Part shown: piece after piece, positions 7,676 to 14,577 of the stretch
Layout: every line of letters starts with the position of its first letter
How positions within the stretch are numbered: the first letter of the stretch is position 1
Assembly: GCF_003478445.1 (NCBI RefSeq)
Contig: NZ_QUET01000042.1
Coordinates: forward strand, 1-20,504
Direction: 5' to 3'
Length of the DNA: 20,504 nt
From: Roseburia sp. AM59-24XD
Lineage (GTDB): Bacteria > Bacillota > Clostridia > Lachnospirales > Lachnospiraceae
Made by a program: the position numbers and the translations under genes
Notes under the pieces: generated by a model
Seen by the model: only the letters and a program-made list of their open reading frames with translations
Databases searched by the model: none
What the model was told of the DNA's origin: nothing

Positions 7676-8190
7676 AGTCTGTGATGCCGGGCAATGTGGT
7701 CAACACGGATATGACCGTGCAGGCGGTGGATGACTGCCTGACCGTGTATGTGACGGATATTGCATATACCGAGGGAGGCGATGGTTTTGTTTCTGACATT
7801 GAAGGTCGTATGGTCGGTATGATCACAGATGCTTATCAACGTACGACAGGAGATACAAACTGGTCATTTATTTCAGCAGAAGATATTGCGGTTGCAGCGG
7901 AGGCGATCGTGGAGGAGAAGACACCGGTTACCTTTGGCATTCGGGGCAAGGATATGGAGAACGGAAAGGGAATTTATGTGACGGAGGTTCAGCTGAAGTC
8001 CCCGGCGTATCACGGTGGTGTCCGTGTGGCAGACGTGATCGATTCGATTGATGGCAATAAGATCCGCAGTATGAAGGATCTGAGTCTTTGTCTTTCGACG
8101 CATGAAAGAGGAGACAGGATCACTGTGGGATTGTGCAGAAGCTGTTCCGGCAAGCAGAAAAAGAAAAGCGTTAAGGTTGAACTGAAATAG
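7672..8190 (+). CDS. HtrA-like pseudoprotease, C-terminal part with PDZ domain
   Basis: The 172-residue ORF continues the upstream fragment in the -1 frame. Residues 1-65 resemble the second half of a trypsin fold, ending in EGRMVGMITD, the usual strand after the active-site serine. In place of the GNSGGP motif there is YTEGGDGFV, so the nucleophilic serine is missing. Residues about 80-165 are a PDZ domain (GIYVTEVQLKSPAYHGGVRVADVI), which in HtrA proteins binds C-termini or controls the protease. The ATG overlaps the upstream TGA as ATGA, so translational coupling is conceivable, but no strong ribosome binding site is seen and the fragment starts in mid-domain. With all three catalytic residues absent, a scaffold or sensor role is more likely than proteolysis. 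Confidence 0.75.
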   Translation: MKSVMPGNVVNTDMTVQAVDDCLTVYVTDIAYTEGGDGFVSDIEGRMVGMITDAYQRTTGDTNWSFISAEDIAVAAEAIVEEKTPVTFGIRGKDMENGKGIYVTEVQLKSPAYHGGVRVADVIDSIDGNKIRSMKDLSLCLSTHERGDRITVGLCRSCSGKQKKKSVKVELK

Positions 8191-8207
8191 ACAATTAACA
8201 TAATAAG

Positions 8208-8233
8208 CGGGAAACCGGCGTTTTTCCCGTTTT
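8208..8233 (+). terminator. Terminator after the HtrA-like gene
   Basis: CGGGAAA (8208-8214) pairs with TTTCCCG (8223-8229), followed by TTTT. Flanking AACATAA-type sequences on both sides extend the stem imperfectly. It lies 18 nt after the stop. Confidence 0.75.
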
Positions 8234-8271
8234 GTTATGTTATGAGCAATTACCCATATATTAAAATAAAG

Positions 8272-8301
8272 GCGGACATACCACTGTGAGGATATGTCCG
8301 C
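8272..8301 (-). terminator. Terminator of the convergent RelA/SpoT-domain gene
   Basis: GCGGACATA (8272-8280) pairs perfectly with TATGTCCGC (8293-8301). Read on the minus strand, the stem is followed by a T-rich tract (CTTTATTTTAATA), as expected for termination of the gene ending at 8340. Confidence 0.75.
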
Positions 8302-8339
8302 TTCGTGCGTTTTGTAAGAGATTCCTATGGAACCGCTTG

Positions 8340-10214
8340 TCAGTGGGTAACATGGTCATCCTTGATGATCTGCGCCAGCTTGGAGCGAAATGCCTTCTCA
8401 TTGAAATTCTGCTCATGGTAGGCAAAACGATTATAGTCGAAATGTGCTTCGCGGATCATCTGACTTGTGTAAACAGTTGTTTCTTTTCCGGATGAAACCG
8501 GCCAGAAGATAAGGATTCCTCCGTGGTTAACCTCGTTATCCTTCCTGCCGTTGACGATAAGCTGTCTTGCGATATTCTGATCAAGCATATAAACATGGGA
8601 ATACAGACCGATCACCTTGGCAAGACGTGTGCCGTTGATCGGGAAGGTATTCATATCGTAGCCCTCGCGGTATTCGTTGGAGTTGTCTGTCTCTAAAGCC
8701 TGATGCTGTGTGATCACGACGACAGGCAGACGTCTTTCCGGATCATGCAGGAGGTGCCTTAAAGCGATAAAGCCCTCATCGGTATTGACAAAGCGTCCCT
8801 GCGTTCCGAGGCGTTCCAGATCCACCAGACCGATCTTAGAGGAAAGCTCTGACAGATAGGACGGCTTGCTGAAACTTTCTCGGTGAAGTGCGGTAGTCGG
8901 TGTGTGCAGCCTGGTGTGATGATGAAACATCAGCGATGATCCGTGATCCGGTGATGTAACGGATGCCGTGATATGCCACAGCGTACCGGGCATCTGATCG
9001 TCGATATAGGAAAACTCAGCGGTAAACAGGAAATCGTCCGGCTGCCAGAAGCACTGAAAATCATAGCCCGGAAGGTGCATGGAAAGTGTTTCAAGCTCTG
9101 CCGGAAGCTCCGGAAATACATGGCTCAGCTTATAGCGGATCCAGCGGTAAATGATGTGCGATGCATTGTGAAACTCGGTTCTGACATCCCTGACCGGTTT
9201 ATGCAAAAGCGGAATATCCAGATGAAACAGTGTGTTAGAGTCAAGCGGACTTAACGCTTTGCGTGCCGGTGCCGGTGTCTTTACGGCGAGCGGATCATGC
9301 TCTTTATAATAAGCAGAGATGCGTTCATCGTGCACAGTGCTTTCATTCAGAAGACGGACGATAAGGTCAAATGTGATCTTTGAAATGTAATCCTGTTTTA
9401 ACAGCTCACGCACCAGTGTGATCTTCTCACATTTGAAAAACTGCTTGGCGAGACGGCGGTTCTCGTCAAAAAGAGCGGTGATCGCCGGCGCGAGCGGTTC
9501 CTTGTCCTCCATGCGCAGACGGAAATGGCTTTTGAGCATCAGATCCCAGTTGCCGTTCTGGTAATGATTGTAGGAAAGATGCTCGAAAAGCTGCACCAAA
9601 GACCAGTCGGAAAGCTCCAGATTGGCAAGAATACAGTGCAGGATCCGGGAAAGATCCTCACTGTTCTCCCAGAACTTGTCGTCCGGCAGCAGACTCTTGT
9701 AGCGCATGTCGTGCTCAATTTCATGCCAGCCCTCGAAAAATACGGTACGGAACTGGATCTCGAAGGTGGTATCAATCGGAAGCTGCCAAAGCTCGCTGGT
9801 ATACAGCTTAAAATGCTCGGATGGAAGCTTGAATACACCGTTTATTTTGGTGGCGCGGAACTCTGCCGCATTAAAATCATTTCTGGACCAGGTGCCGGTG
9901 CGCAGAAAGGTGTTCTCCATGATCTCTCTGCCGATGCTTAAGTCGTCGGAATAATAAAGTACAATACGAAGACCGATCAGATCCTGTACCTTCTTGGGAT
10001 TCTGCCTGGTGCCGTATTTGCCGTTAAACAGCTTTTTGCTGATGGAATTTTTGGTTTTGACGCGGGAGAAGATCCGGTAATATAATCCGCAGGAATCCAG
10101 AATGCCCCGAATATCCTTCTCGAGCTGGGCATTTAATTCTTCAAGGCGGTCGAAATCAATCTGCTCTTCGACCTGCTGGCGGATATCATCTATTGTCATA
10201 TTGGAAATATCCAT
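8340..10214 (-). CDS. RelA/SpoT-domain protein with long uncharacterised C-terminal region
   Basis: In the 624-residue protein, about 20-180 match the nucleotide pyrophosphokinase fold of RelA/SpoT and small alarmone synthetases. The matching pieces are RVKTKNSISKK (51-61), VQDLIGLRI (76-84; D78 at the metal-binding Asp position), FEIQFRT (151-157; E152 at the catalytic Glu position) and WHEIEHDMRYK (163-173). The usual GYRSYH-like motif, whose Tyr stacks on the acceptor base, reads KLPSEH (129-134), so the substrate may differ from GDP/GTP. There is no HD hydrolase domain and no TGS or ACT domain. About 440 further residues are unassigned; the end contains VVVIT (498-502), AKVIGLYSHVYML and GGILIFWP (565-572). 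The start at 10214 has AGGGG five nt upstream. The gene stands alone. Synthetase family likely; product unknown. Confidence 0.8.
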   Translation of the reverse strand: MDISNMTIDDIRQQVEEQIDFDRLEELNAQLEKDIRGILDSCGLYYRIFSRVKTKNSISKKLFNGKYGTRQNPKKVQDLIGLRIVLYYSDDLSIGREIMENTFLRTGTWSRNDFNAAEFRATKINGVFKLPSEHFKLYTSELWQLPIDTTFEIQFRTVFFEGWHEIEHDMRYKSLLPDDKFWENSEDLSRILHCILANLELSDWSLVQLFEHLSYNHYQNGNWDLMLKSHFRLRMEDKEPLAPAITALFDENRRLAKQFFKCEKITLVRELLKQDYISKITFDLIVRLLNESTVHDERISAYYKEHDPLAVKTPAPARKALSPLDSNTLFHLDIPLLHKPVRDVRTEFHNASHIIYRWIRYKLSHVFPELPAELETLSMHLPGYDFQCFWQPDDFLFTAEFSYIDDQMPGTLWHITASVTSPDHGSSLMFHHHTRLHTPTTALHRESFSKPSYLSELSSKIGLVDLERLGTQGRFVNTDEGFIALRHLLHDPERRLPVVVITQHQALETDNSNEYREGYDMNTFPINGTRLAKVIGLYSHVYMLDQNIARQLIVNGRKDNEVNHGGILIFWPVSSGKETTVYTSQMIREAHFDYNRFAYHEQNFNEKAFRSKLAQIIKDDHVTH

Positions 10215-10298
10215 AAGTACCCCTCTTTTCTACATGTAACTGTTCCCCACAATGCTTCTCTGATTTTAAAGATAACATATGACGAAGCTTTTGTATAT

Positions 10299-10327
10299 AT
10301 TGTTTTTTCGCCATATTCTGCTATAAT
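10299..10327 (+). promoter_or_regulatory. Candidate promoter of the ycxB-like/tsaE genes
   Basis: TTGTTT (10299-10304), a 17-nt spacer and a perfect TATAAT (10322-10327), 34 nt before the start codon. The -35 box is weak, the -10 strong. Confidence 0.6.
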
Positions 10328-10360
10328 GATGCTAAAATAAGGAAGAACAGGAGATATTTC

Positions 10361-10897
10361 ATGAAGGATATAGAATTTGACGTGGAACTGACAGCGAAGG
10401 ATCTGTACCGGTTCTCTATGCGCCATACTTATTCAGGGGTGTCCGGTATTTTTGGCGTGGTGATCAGCCTTGCATGCTGGATCATTCTGGCAGTTCGTTT
10501 CGGGGCGCTGGATACGACGGCGAAGCTTGCGTTATTTATTATAGGCTGTCTTTTCACGATCGTGCAGCCGGTGATGCTTTACGGAAAGTCTGCCGCACAG
10601 GCGAAACAGAATAAAGATATCAATGCATCGCTTCATTACACTCTGTCAGAGGAACAGATCACGGTTTCCCAGGGAGAGCAGGAGGCATGCGTGAAATGGT
10701 ATGATGTCCGCAAGTGTATTTATACGGCCAAGGCGTTGTATCTTTATATGTCTCCGGTCAGAGCATTTATCTTTCCGGCAGACCAGTGCGGAGACAGCTT
10801 CGAACAGATCCGCGCCTGTGTTGAGGAGAGGCTGGGGTATTATAAAGATTATGATCCGTCACAGGAAGCGGAGACAAAGCAGGAGGATCCGAAATGA
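10361..10897 (+). CDS. YcxB-like membrane protein
   Basis: The 178-residue protein has two adjacent membrane helices (about 29-48 and 54-75), followed by a cytosolic beta-rich domain with LHYTLSEEQITV, KWYDVRKCIYTAKALYLYM and AFIFPADQ. That is the pattern of the YcxB-like family, whose function is unknown. AGGAG lies seven nt before the ATG. Its stop overlaps the tsaE start as ATGA, so the two are translationally coupled and share an upstream promoter. A link to t6A modification is suggested only by this coupling. Confidence 0.75.
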   Translation: MKDIEFDVELTAKDLYRFSMRHTYSGVSGIFGVVISLACWIILAVRFGALDTTAKLALFIIGCLFTIVQPVMLYGKSAAQAKQNKDINASLHYTLSEEQITVSQGEQEACVKWYDVRKCIYTAKALYLYMSPVRAFIFPADQCGDSFEQIRACVEERLGYYKDYDPSQEAETKQEDPK

Positions 10898-11325
10898 CAG
10901 AGGTAATAGAAAGCCGGAGCGAGAAGGATACATTTGCGCTGGGGCAGAAGCTTGGTGGTGACTGCCGTCCGGGAGATATCGTATTATTAAACGGTGATCT
11001 TGGTGTTGGAAAGACCGTTTTTACCAAGGGCTTTGGCAAGGGGCTTGGCATTGAGGAGCCGATCAGCAGCCCGACATTTACGATCATGCAGATTTATGAG
11101 AGTGGCAGACTGCCGTTGTATCATTTTGATGTATACCGGATTGCAGATCCGGAGGAGATGGATGAGATCGGTTATGAGGATTATTTCTTTGGAGAGGGTG
11201 TGTGTCTGATCGAATGGGCATCACTGATCAAAGAACTGATCCCGGAGCATGTTATTTGCGTGACCATTGAAAAGGAGCTTGATAAGGGCTTTGACTACAG
11301 GACGATTACCATTGACAGAAACTGA
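10894..11325 (+). CDS. tsaE: tRNA t6A-synthesis ATPase TsaE
   Basis: TsaE is the small P-loop ATPase that drives the TsaB-TsaD complex in making N6-threonylcarbamoyladenosine at A37 of ANN-decoding tRNAs. At 143 residues it has normal length. It shows Walker A GDLGVGKT (34-41), the switch segment SSPTFTIMQIY, HFDVYRI and EWASLI, all typical of the YjeE/TsaE family. It overlaps the preceding gene by four nt. The partners tsaB and tsaD follow on the same strand; tsaC/tsaC2, which makes the threonylcarbamoyl-AMP, is not in the window. Confidence 0.95.
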   Translation: MTEVIESRSEKDTFALGQKLGGDCRPGDIVLLNGDLGVGKTVFTKGFGKGLGIEEPISSPTFTIMQIYESGRLPLYHFDVYRIADPEEMDEIGYEDYFFGEGVCLIEWASLIKELIPEHVICVTIEKELDKGFDYRTITIDRN

Positions 11326-11405
11326 TATATTATTTGGTCGAAGTCTGCACGGATAAGGGCTGACATGTGGGGAAAGCAGAACCGGCAGAGATGACAGATT
11401 GCGGA

Positions 11406-11451
11406 TTTGTGCCTGTGCGCACTTGACACAAACCCGTTGTGTGCAAAGAAT
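11406..11451 (+). promoter_or_regulatory. Candidate promoter with overlapping dyad upstream of tsaB
   Basis: A perfect TTGACA (11423-11428) is followed after 17 nt by a poor -10, AAGAAT (11446-11451). The -35 box overlaps an interrupted palindrome: TTTGTG (11406-11411), central GTGCGCAC (11415-11422) and CACAAA (11427-11432). The 148-nt gap between tsaE and tsaB leaves room for an internal promoter; activity is uncertain. Confidence 0.35.
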
Positions 11452-11473
11452 GTGTGCAGAAATGAGGATTAAG

Positions 11474-12184
11474 ATGAAGATATTAGGAGTTGACAGTTCA
11501 GGCTTAGCTGCTTCCGCCGCTGTGTTATCCGGCGATACCGTAGTGGCAGAATTTACCGTCAATAATAAAAAGACACATTCACAGACGCTTCTTCCTATGA
11601 TAAAGGAAGTTGTTGATTTTTCGGGGATCCCTCTTGAGGAGCTTGATGCGATCGCTGTGGCAGCAGGTCCGGGGTCCTTTACGGGACTTCGTATCGGCTC
11701 ATCCACGGTGAAGGGACTGGGACTGGTGCTTGATAAACCGATTATTCCGGTGCCGACGCTGGAGGGATTGGCATACCAGCTTGCCGAGAGTGACGGCTTT
11801 ATCTGTCCGATCATGGATGCACGCCGCAATCAGGTGTATACCGGTGTCTATGAGATGCGTGAGGGACAGATGGTGGAGGTCATGGATCAGTGTGCGATGG
11901 ATATCCATGACCTGTTAAAGGAGCTTTCGCAGTACCCGGTCAAGGTTCATTTTCTCGGGGATGGTGTTCCTGTTTATGAGGAGATTATCCGCGAAGAGAT
12001 TGTCAATGAATACAGCTTTGCACCGGCACATATGTCGAGACAGAGAGCGGCAGCAGTTGCAGCACTTGGAGCCCTTTATTATCATCAAGGAAGAGTGGAG
12101 ACAGCCGCAGAGCATCGTCCGGTTTACCTGCGCAAATCACAGGCGGAGCGGGAGAGAGAAGAGAGATTACATGCAGCAGATTAA
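11474..12184 (+). CDS. tsaB: tRNA t6A-synthesis protein TsaB
   Basis: TsaB is the catalytically inactive paralogue of TsaD and forms the heterodimer on which t6A synthesis takes place. The 236 residues begin MKILGVDSSGLAASAAVL, the ASKHA fold's first strands, and contain KTHSQTLLPMI, AVAAGPGSFTGLRIG and the PTLEGLAYQL segment, all diagnostic of YeaZ/TsaB. An ATG 12 nt upstream (11462) is in frame, but GAGG at 11464-11467 is correctly placed for 11474. The last 14 nt overlap rimI, so the two are co-translated. Confidence 0.94.
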   Translation: MKILGVDSSGLAASAAVLSGDTVVAEFTVNNKKTHSQTLLPMIKEVVDFSGIPLEELDAIAVAAGPGSFTGLRIGSSTVKGLGLVLDKPIIPVPTLEGLAYQLAESDGFICPIMDARRNQVYTGVYEMREGQMVEVMDQCAMDIHDLLKELSQYPVKVHFLGDGVPVYEEIIREEIVNEYSFAPAHMSRQRAAAVAALGALYYHQGRVETAAEHRPVYLRKSQAEREREERLHAAD

Positions 12185-12608
12185 AACAATGGAACCGGCA
12201 CAGGTGGACGAGGTCTGCCGGATCGGAAGGCAGAATTTTACGCATCCGTGGAGCGAGCAGGATTATATGGAGCATCTTAAGGATGATGAACGGATCTATC
12301 TTGTGGCAGAATGCGAGGGGGATGTGGCAGGAAGCTGTGTTTTCTTTTGCTCCTTTGAAACGGCAGATCTGTGTAATGTCACAGTCGATGAGAGATGCCG
12401 ACGCAGAGGACTTGCAGAGGCATTACTTCGGGAAGCCTTTGAACGCTGTCTGGACAAGGGCGTTGAGCAGGTGCTTTTGGAGGTGCGGGAGAGTAACGTG
12501 GCTGCCATCGGTCTTTATGAAAAGCTTGGCTTTGCAGTGATCTCAAGGCGTCGCGGCTATTACAGAGATCCACAGGAGGATGCACTGATCATGCAGAAGC
12601 ATTTGTAA
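12171..12608 (+). CDS. rimI: Ribosomal-protein-S18-alanine N-acetyltransferase family protein RimI
   Basis: A GNAT-fold N-acetyltransferase of 145 residues. The acetyl-CoA site reads CNVTVDERCRRRGLAEALL (the RxxGxA loop), followed by LEVRESNVAAIGLYEKLGF and GYYRDPQEDALIMQK, as in RimI. The family acetylates the N-terminal Ala of ribosomal protein S18, and related enzymes have broader targets. Linkage to tsaB is common in bacteria. The start ATG at 12171 lies inside the end of tsaB and is preceded by GAGAG. Confidence 0.92.
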   Translation: MQQIKTMEPAQVDEVCRIGRQNFTHPWSEQDYMEHLKDDERIYLVAECEGDVAGSCVFFCSFETADLCNVTVDERCRRRGLAEALLREAFERCLDKGVEQVLLEVRESNVAAIGLYEKLGFAVISRRRGYYRDPQEDALIMQKHL

Positions 12609-12631
12609 CGGTTCCTTCCTGTGTTTTCCAC

Positions 12632-12660
12632 TATACAGATCCTGTCGACCGCGATATACT
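12632..12660 (+). promoter_or_regulatory. Candidate promoter of the zinc-ribbon gene
   Basis: TATACA (12632-12637; matches TTGACA at four positions), a 17-nt spacer and TATACT (12655-12660), 33 nt before the start codon of the small gene. Confidence 0.4.
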
Positions 12661-12692
12661 TGCTTTAGAACAAAAGACAGGAGATGGATCAG

Positions 12693-12911
12693 ATGGCAGA
12701 GAAAAACTTATGCTGCAATAGATGCGGCCGCATTTTAAAATCGGAAAACGGAATATTGAGAGAAGACGTCTTTGAAGGAAAGAAGCAATGGGGATATTTT
12801 TCGAAAAGAGATGGACAGATCCATTCTTTCCTGTTATGCGAGGACTGTTACGATGCCATGGTGAAGAAATTTGTTGTTCCGCCGGAGGTGACAGAAGCAA
12901 CGGAATTGTGA
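12693..12911 (+). CDS. Small zinc-ribbon protein of unknown function
   Basis: The 72-residue protein starts MAEKNLCCNRCGRIL and has a second cysteine pair, LCEDCYDAM. CxxC...CxxC spaced about 40 residues apart suggests a single structural zinc ribbon. The middle contains DVFEGKKQWGYFSKRDG. There are no membrane segments. AGGAG (12679-12683) directly abuts an in-frame ATG at 12684 but is correctly spaced (nine nt) for 12693, so the latter is taken as the start. I have the impression that similar proteins are widespread in Lachnospiraceae without known function. It sits between rimI and RNase Z; no role can be inferred beyond that. Confidence 0.8.
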   Translation: MAEKNLCCNRCGRILKSENGILREDVFEGKKQWGYFSKRDGQIHSFLLCEDCYDAMVKKFVVPPEVTEATEL

Positions 12912-12917
12912 TACAAT
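12888..12917 (+). promoter_or_regulatory. Candidate promoter of the rnz operon
   Basis: GTGACA (12888-12893), an 18-nt spacer and TACAAT (12912-12917) overlap the end of the zinc-ribbon gene and lie 39 nt upstream of the RNase Z start. Confidence 0.4.
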
Positions 12918-12955
12918 AGTCCACGGATTCGTTCAGAGACGGGAAGAGGTGGATT

Positions 12956-13879
12956 ATGTTAGATGTATGTTTGTTAGGAACCAGCGGAATGATGCCGCTG
13001 CCGGGCAGATGGCTTACCGCCATGATGACCAGACTTGAGGGAAGCAGTCTTCTGGTGGATTGTGGTGAAGGAACACAGATCGCGATCCGTGAGAAGGGAT
13101 GGAGTGTCAATCCGATCGACACGATTTGTTTCACGCATTATCACGGAGATCATATCAGCGGACTGCCGGGACTTTTGCTTTCAATGGGCAATTCAGACCG
13201 AACCCGTCCGGTGACGATGATCGGTCCGAAGGGACTGGAAAAGACCGTGAATGCACTTCGCGTGATCGCTCCGGGACTTCCGTTTGATGTTCGTTTTATA
13301 GAATTGAGCGAGAAGGAGCAGGAGCTTCATGTCAATGGATATCATATCAAAGCCTTCCGGGTCAATCACAATGTGCCATGCTATGGATATACGATCACAG
13401 TGCCGAGAGGCGGAAAGTTCCATCCGGAGCTTGCAAAGGCAAATGAGGTTCCGCTGAAGCTGTGGAGCAGACTTCAGAAGGGGGAAACTATCGAGCAGGA
13501 TGGCAGGATATTTACGCCGGACATGGTGATCGGGCCTGCCAGACGAGGCATTAAGCTTACCTATTGTACAGATACAAGACCGATGGACATTATTGCAGAC
13601 AATGCCGCCGGCTCCGATCTGTTTATCTGTGAGGGAATGTACGGAGATCGTGACAAGCAGAAAAAGGCAGCCGAGTTTAAGCATATGACGATGTATGAGG
13701 CGGCAAGGCTTGGGCGGAAAGCAGAAGTAAAAGAAATGTGGCTGACACATTACAGTCCGTCCATGCTGCATCCGGAGGACTACATGAAGGAAGTTCGGAA
13801 GATTTTCCCGCACGCGCATGCAGGAAGAGACCGGTGGAGTAAGACACTTGACTTTGTGGATGAGGAAGGAGAGGATTGA
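12956..13879 (+). CDS. rnz: Ribonuclease Z (tRNA 3'-processing endonuclease)
   Basis: A metallo-beta-lactamase-fold RNase that cuts the 3' trailer from tRNA precursors. At 307 residues it fits the short bacterial form. The metal ligands are visible: HYHGDH (H61, H63, D65, H66), H138 in NHNVPCYGY, D206 in YCTDTRP and H265 in LTHYS; H243 in FKHMT is the conserved catalytic-site histidine. The N-terminal loop is GTSGMMPLPGRWLTAM, differing from the more common GTSGG-type loop but still recognisable. GAGGTGG precedes the ATG. One base separates its stop from the next gene's start, so they form an operon. Confidence 0.93.
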   Translation: MLDVCLLGTSGMMPLPGRWLTAMMTRLEGSSLLVDCGEGTQIAIREKGWSVNPIDTICFTHYHGDHISGLPGLLLSMGNSDRTRPVTMIGPKGLEKTVNALRVIAPGLPFDVRFIELSEKEQELHVNGYHIKAFRVNHNVPCYGYTITVPRGGKFHPELAKANEVPLKLWSRLQKGETIEQDGRIFTPDMVIGPARRGIKLTYCTDTRPMDIIADNAAGSDLFICEGMYGDRDKQKKAAEFKHMTMYEAARLGRKAEVKEMWLTHYSPSMLHPEDYMKEVRKIFPHAHAGRDRWSKTLDFVDEEGED

Positions 13880-13880
13880 A

Positions 13881-14486
13881 ATGGACAAAATGACCAAAAA
13901 GATCTTGATCGTATTTGTGATTCTTGTGGCAGCGGCAGTTCTGATATTTGCCGGGGTTCGTATTTATCAGCAGAAGGAAGCCGAAGAAAAAGGACAGTCC
14001 GCACTTCCAAAGACAGAAGTCGGCAAGCTGCTTGCCAAGGATCTGGAACTGGAATATCCGGGAACACCGACTGAGGTGGTAAAGCTGTTCTGGCGCCTGA
14101 ATAAATGCATGTACAATACCAATATGAAGGAAAAGGACCGCAAAGCGTTATATGAGCAGCAGCGTACCTTGTACGATGAGGAGCTTTTGCAGCAGAAGGG
14201 CAATTCTGAAAAGGATATGTACGAAGCGCTTAAGAAGGACATCCAGAAGTTTGATGACAATAAAAATTTCATCTCTTCCTATATTGTAGAAGAGGATGAA
14301 CAGGTGGAGTATGCGCAGGTGGACGGCAAAGATGAAGCAACGTTGATCGCATCAGTGCTGCAGACCTCCAAGAAGTCCAAAACAACAGAGTCATATGCAA
14401 AATACATCTGCCGCAAGGACAGCGAGGGACACTGGAAGATCCTTGGCTGGCAACAGATCACGGCAAAAGAGGCAGACGGACATTAA
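13881..14486 (+). CDS. Membrane-anchored extracytoplasmic protein, DUF6715-like
   Basis: The 201-residue protein has a short basic N-terminus, one hydrophobic segment (about 8-26) with no clear cleavage site, then a soluble region of about 170 residues expected outside the membrane. Features include LAKDLELEYPGTPTEVVKLFWRLNKCMYN, a Lys/Glu/Gln-rich helical middle, and a C-terminal KYICRKDSEGHWKILGWQQI strand pair. This agrees with a Lachnospiraceae family I recall as DUF6715, of unknown function; the family name is from memory. The start at 13881 is favoured because GGAGAGG lies inside the end of rnz just before it. An in-frame ATG at 13818 would overlap rnz more deeply and lacks such a site. 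Confidence 0.75.
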   Translation: MDKMTKKILIVFVILVAAAVLIFAGVRIYQQKEAEEKGQSALPKTEVGKLLAKDLELEYPGTPTEVVKLFWRLNKCMYNTNMKEKDRKALYEQQRTLYDEELLQQKGNSEKDMYEALKKDIQKFDDNKNFISSYIVEEDEQVEYAQVDGKDEATLIASVLQTSKKSKTTESYAKYICRKDSEGHWKILGWQQITAKEADGH

Positions 14487-14577
14487 ATAATACATAGGAA
14501 AAGACCTGATATGCCATTATATTCTGCAAAAGAAGCATTGGTCCGGCATAGAGGGTCGTGCGGAAATGAGGATCAAC

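Noticed and set aside
7640..7680. Programmed -1 frameshift in the HtrA-like gene
   Set aside because: No X-XXY-YYZ slippery heptamer and no clear downstream stem at the junction. A missing C explains the break more simply.
12684..12692. Start of the zinc-ribbon protein at ATG 12684
   Set aside because: AGGAG touches this ATG directly with no spacing, whereas it is nine nt from ATG 12693.
13193..13897. 234-codon minus-strand ORF over RNase Z
   Set aside because: No ribosome binding site and no motif; it overlaps a gene with all its metal ligands in place.
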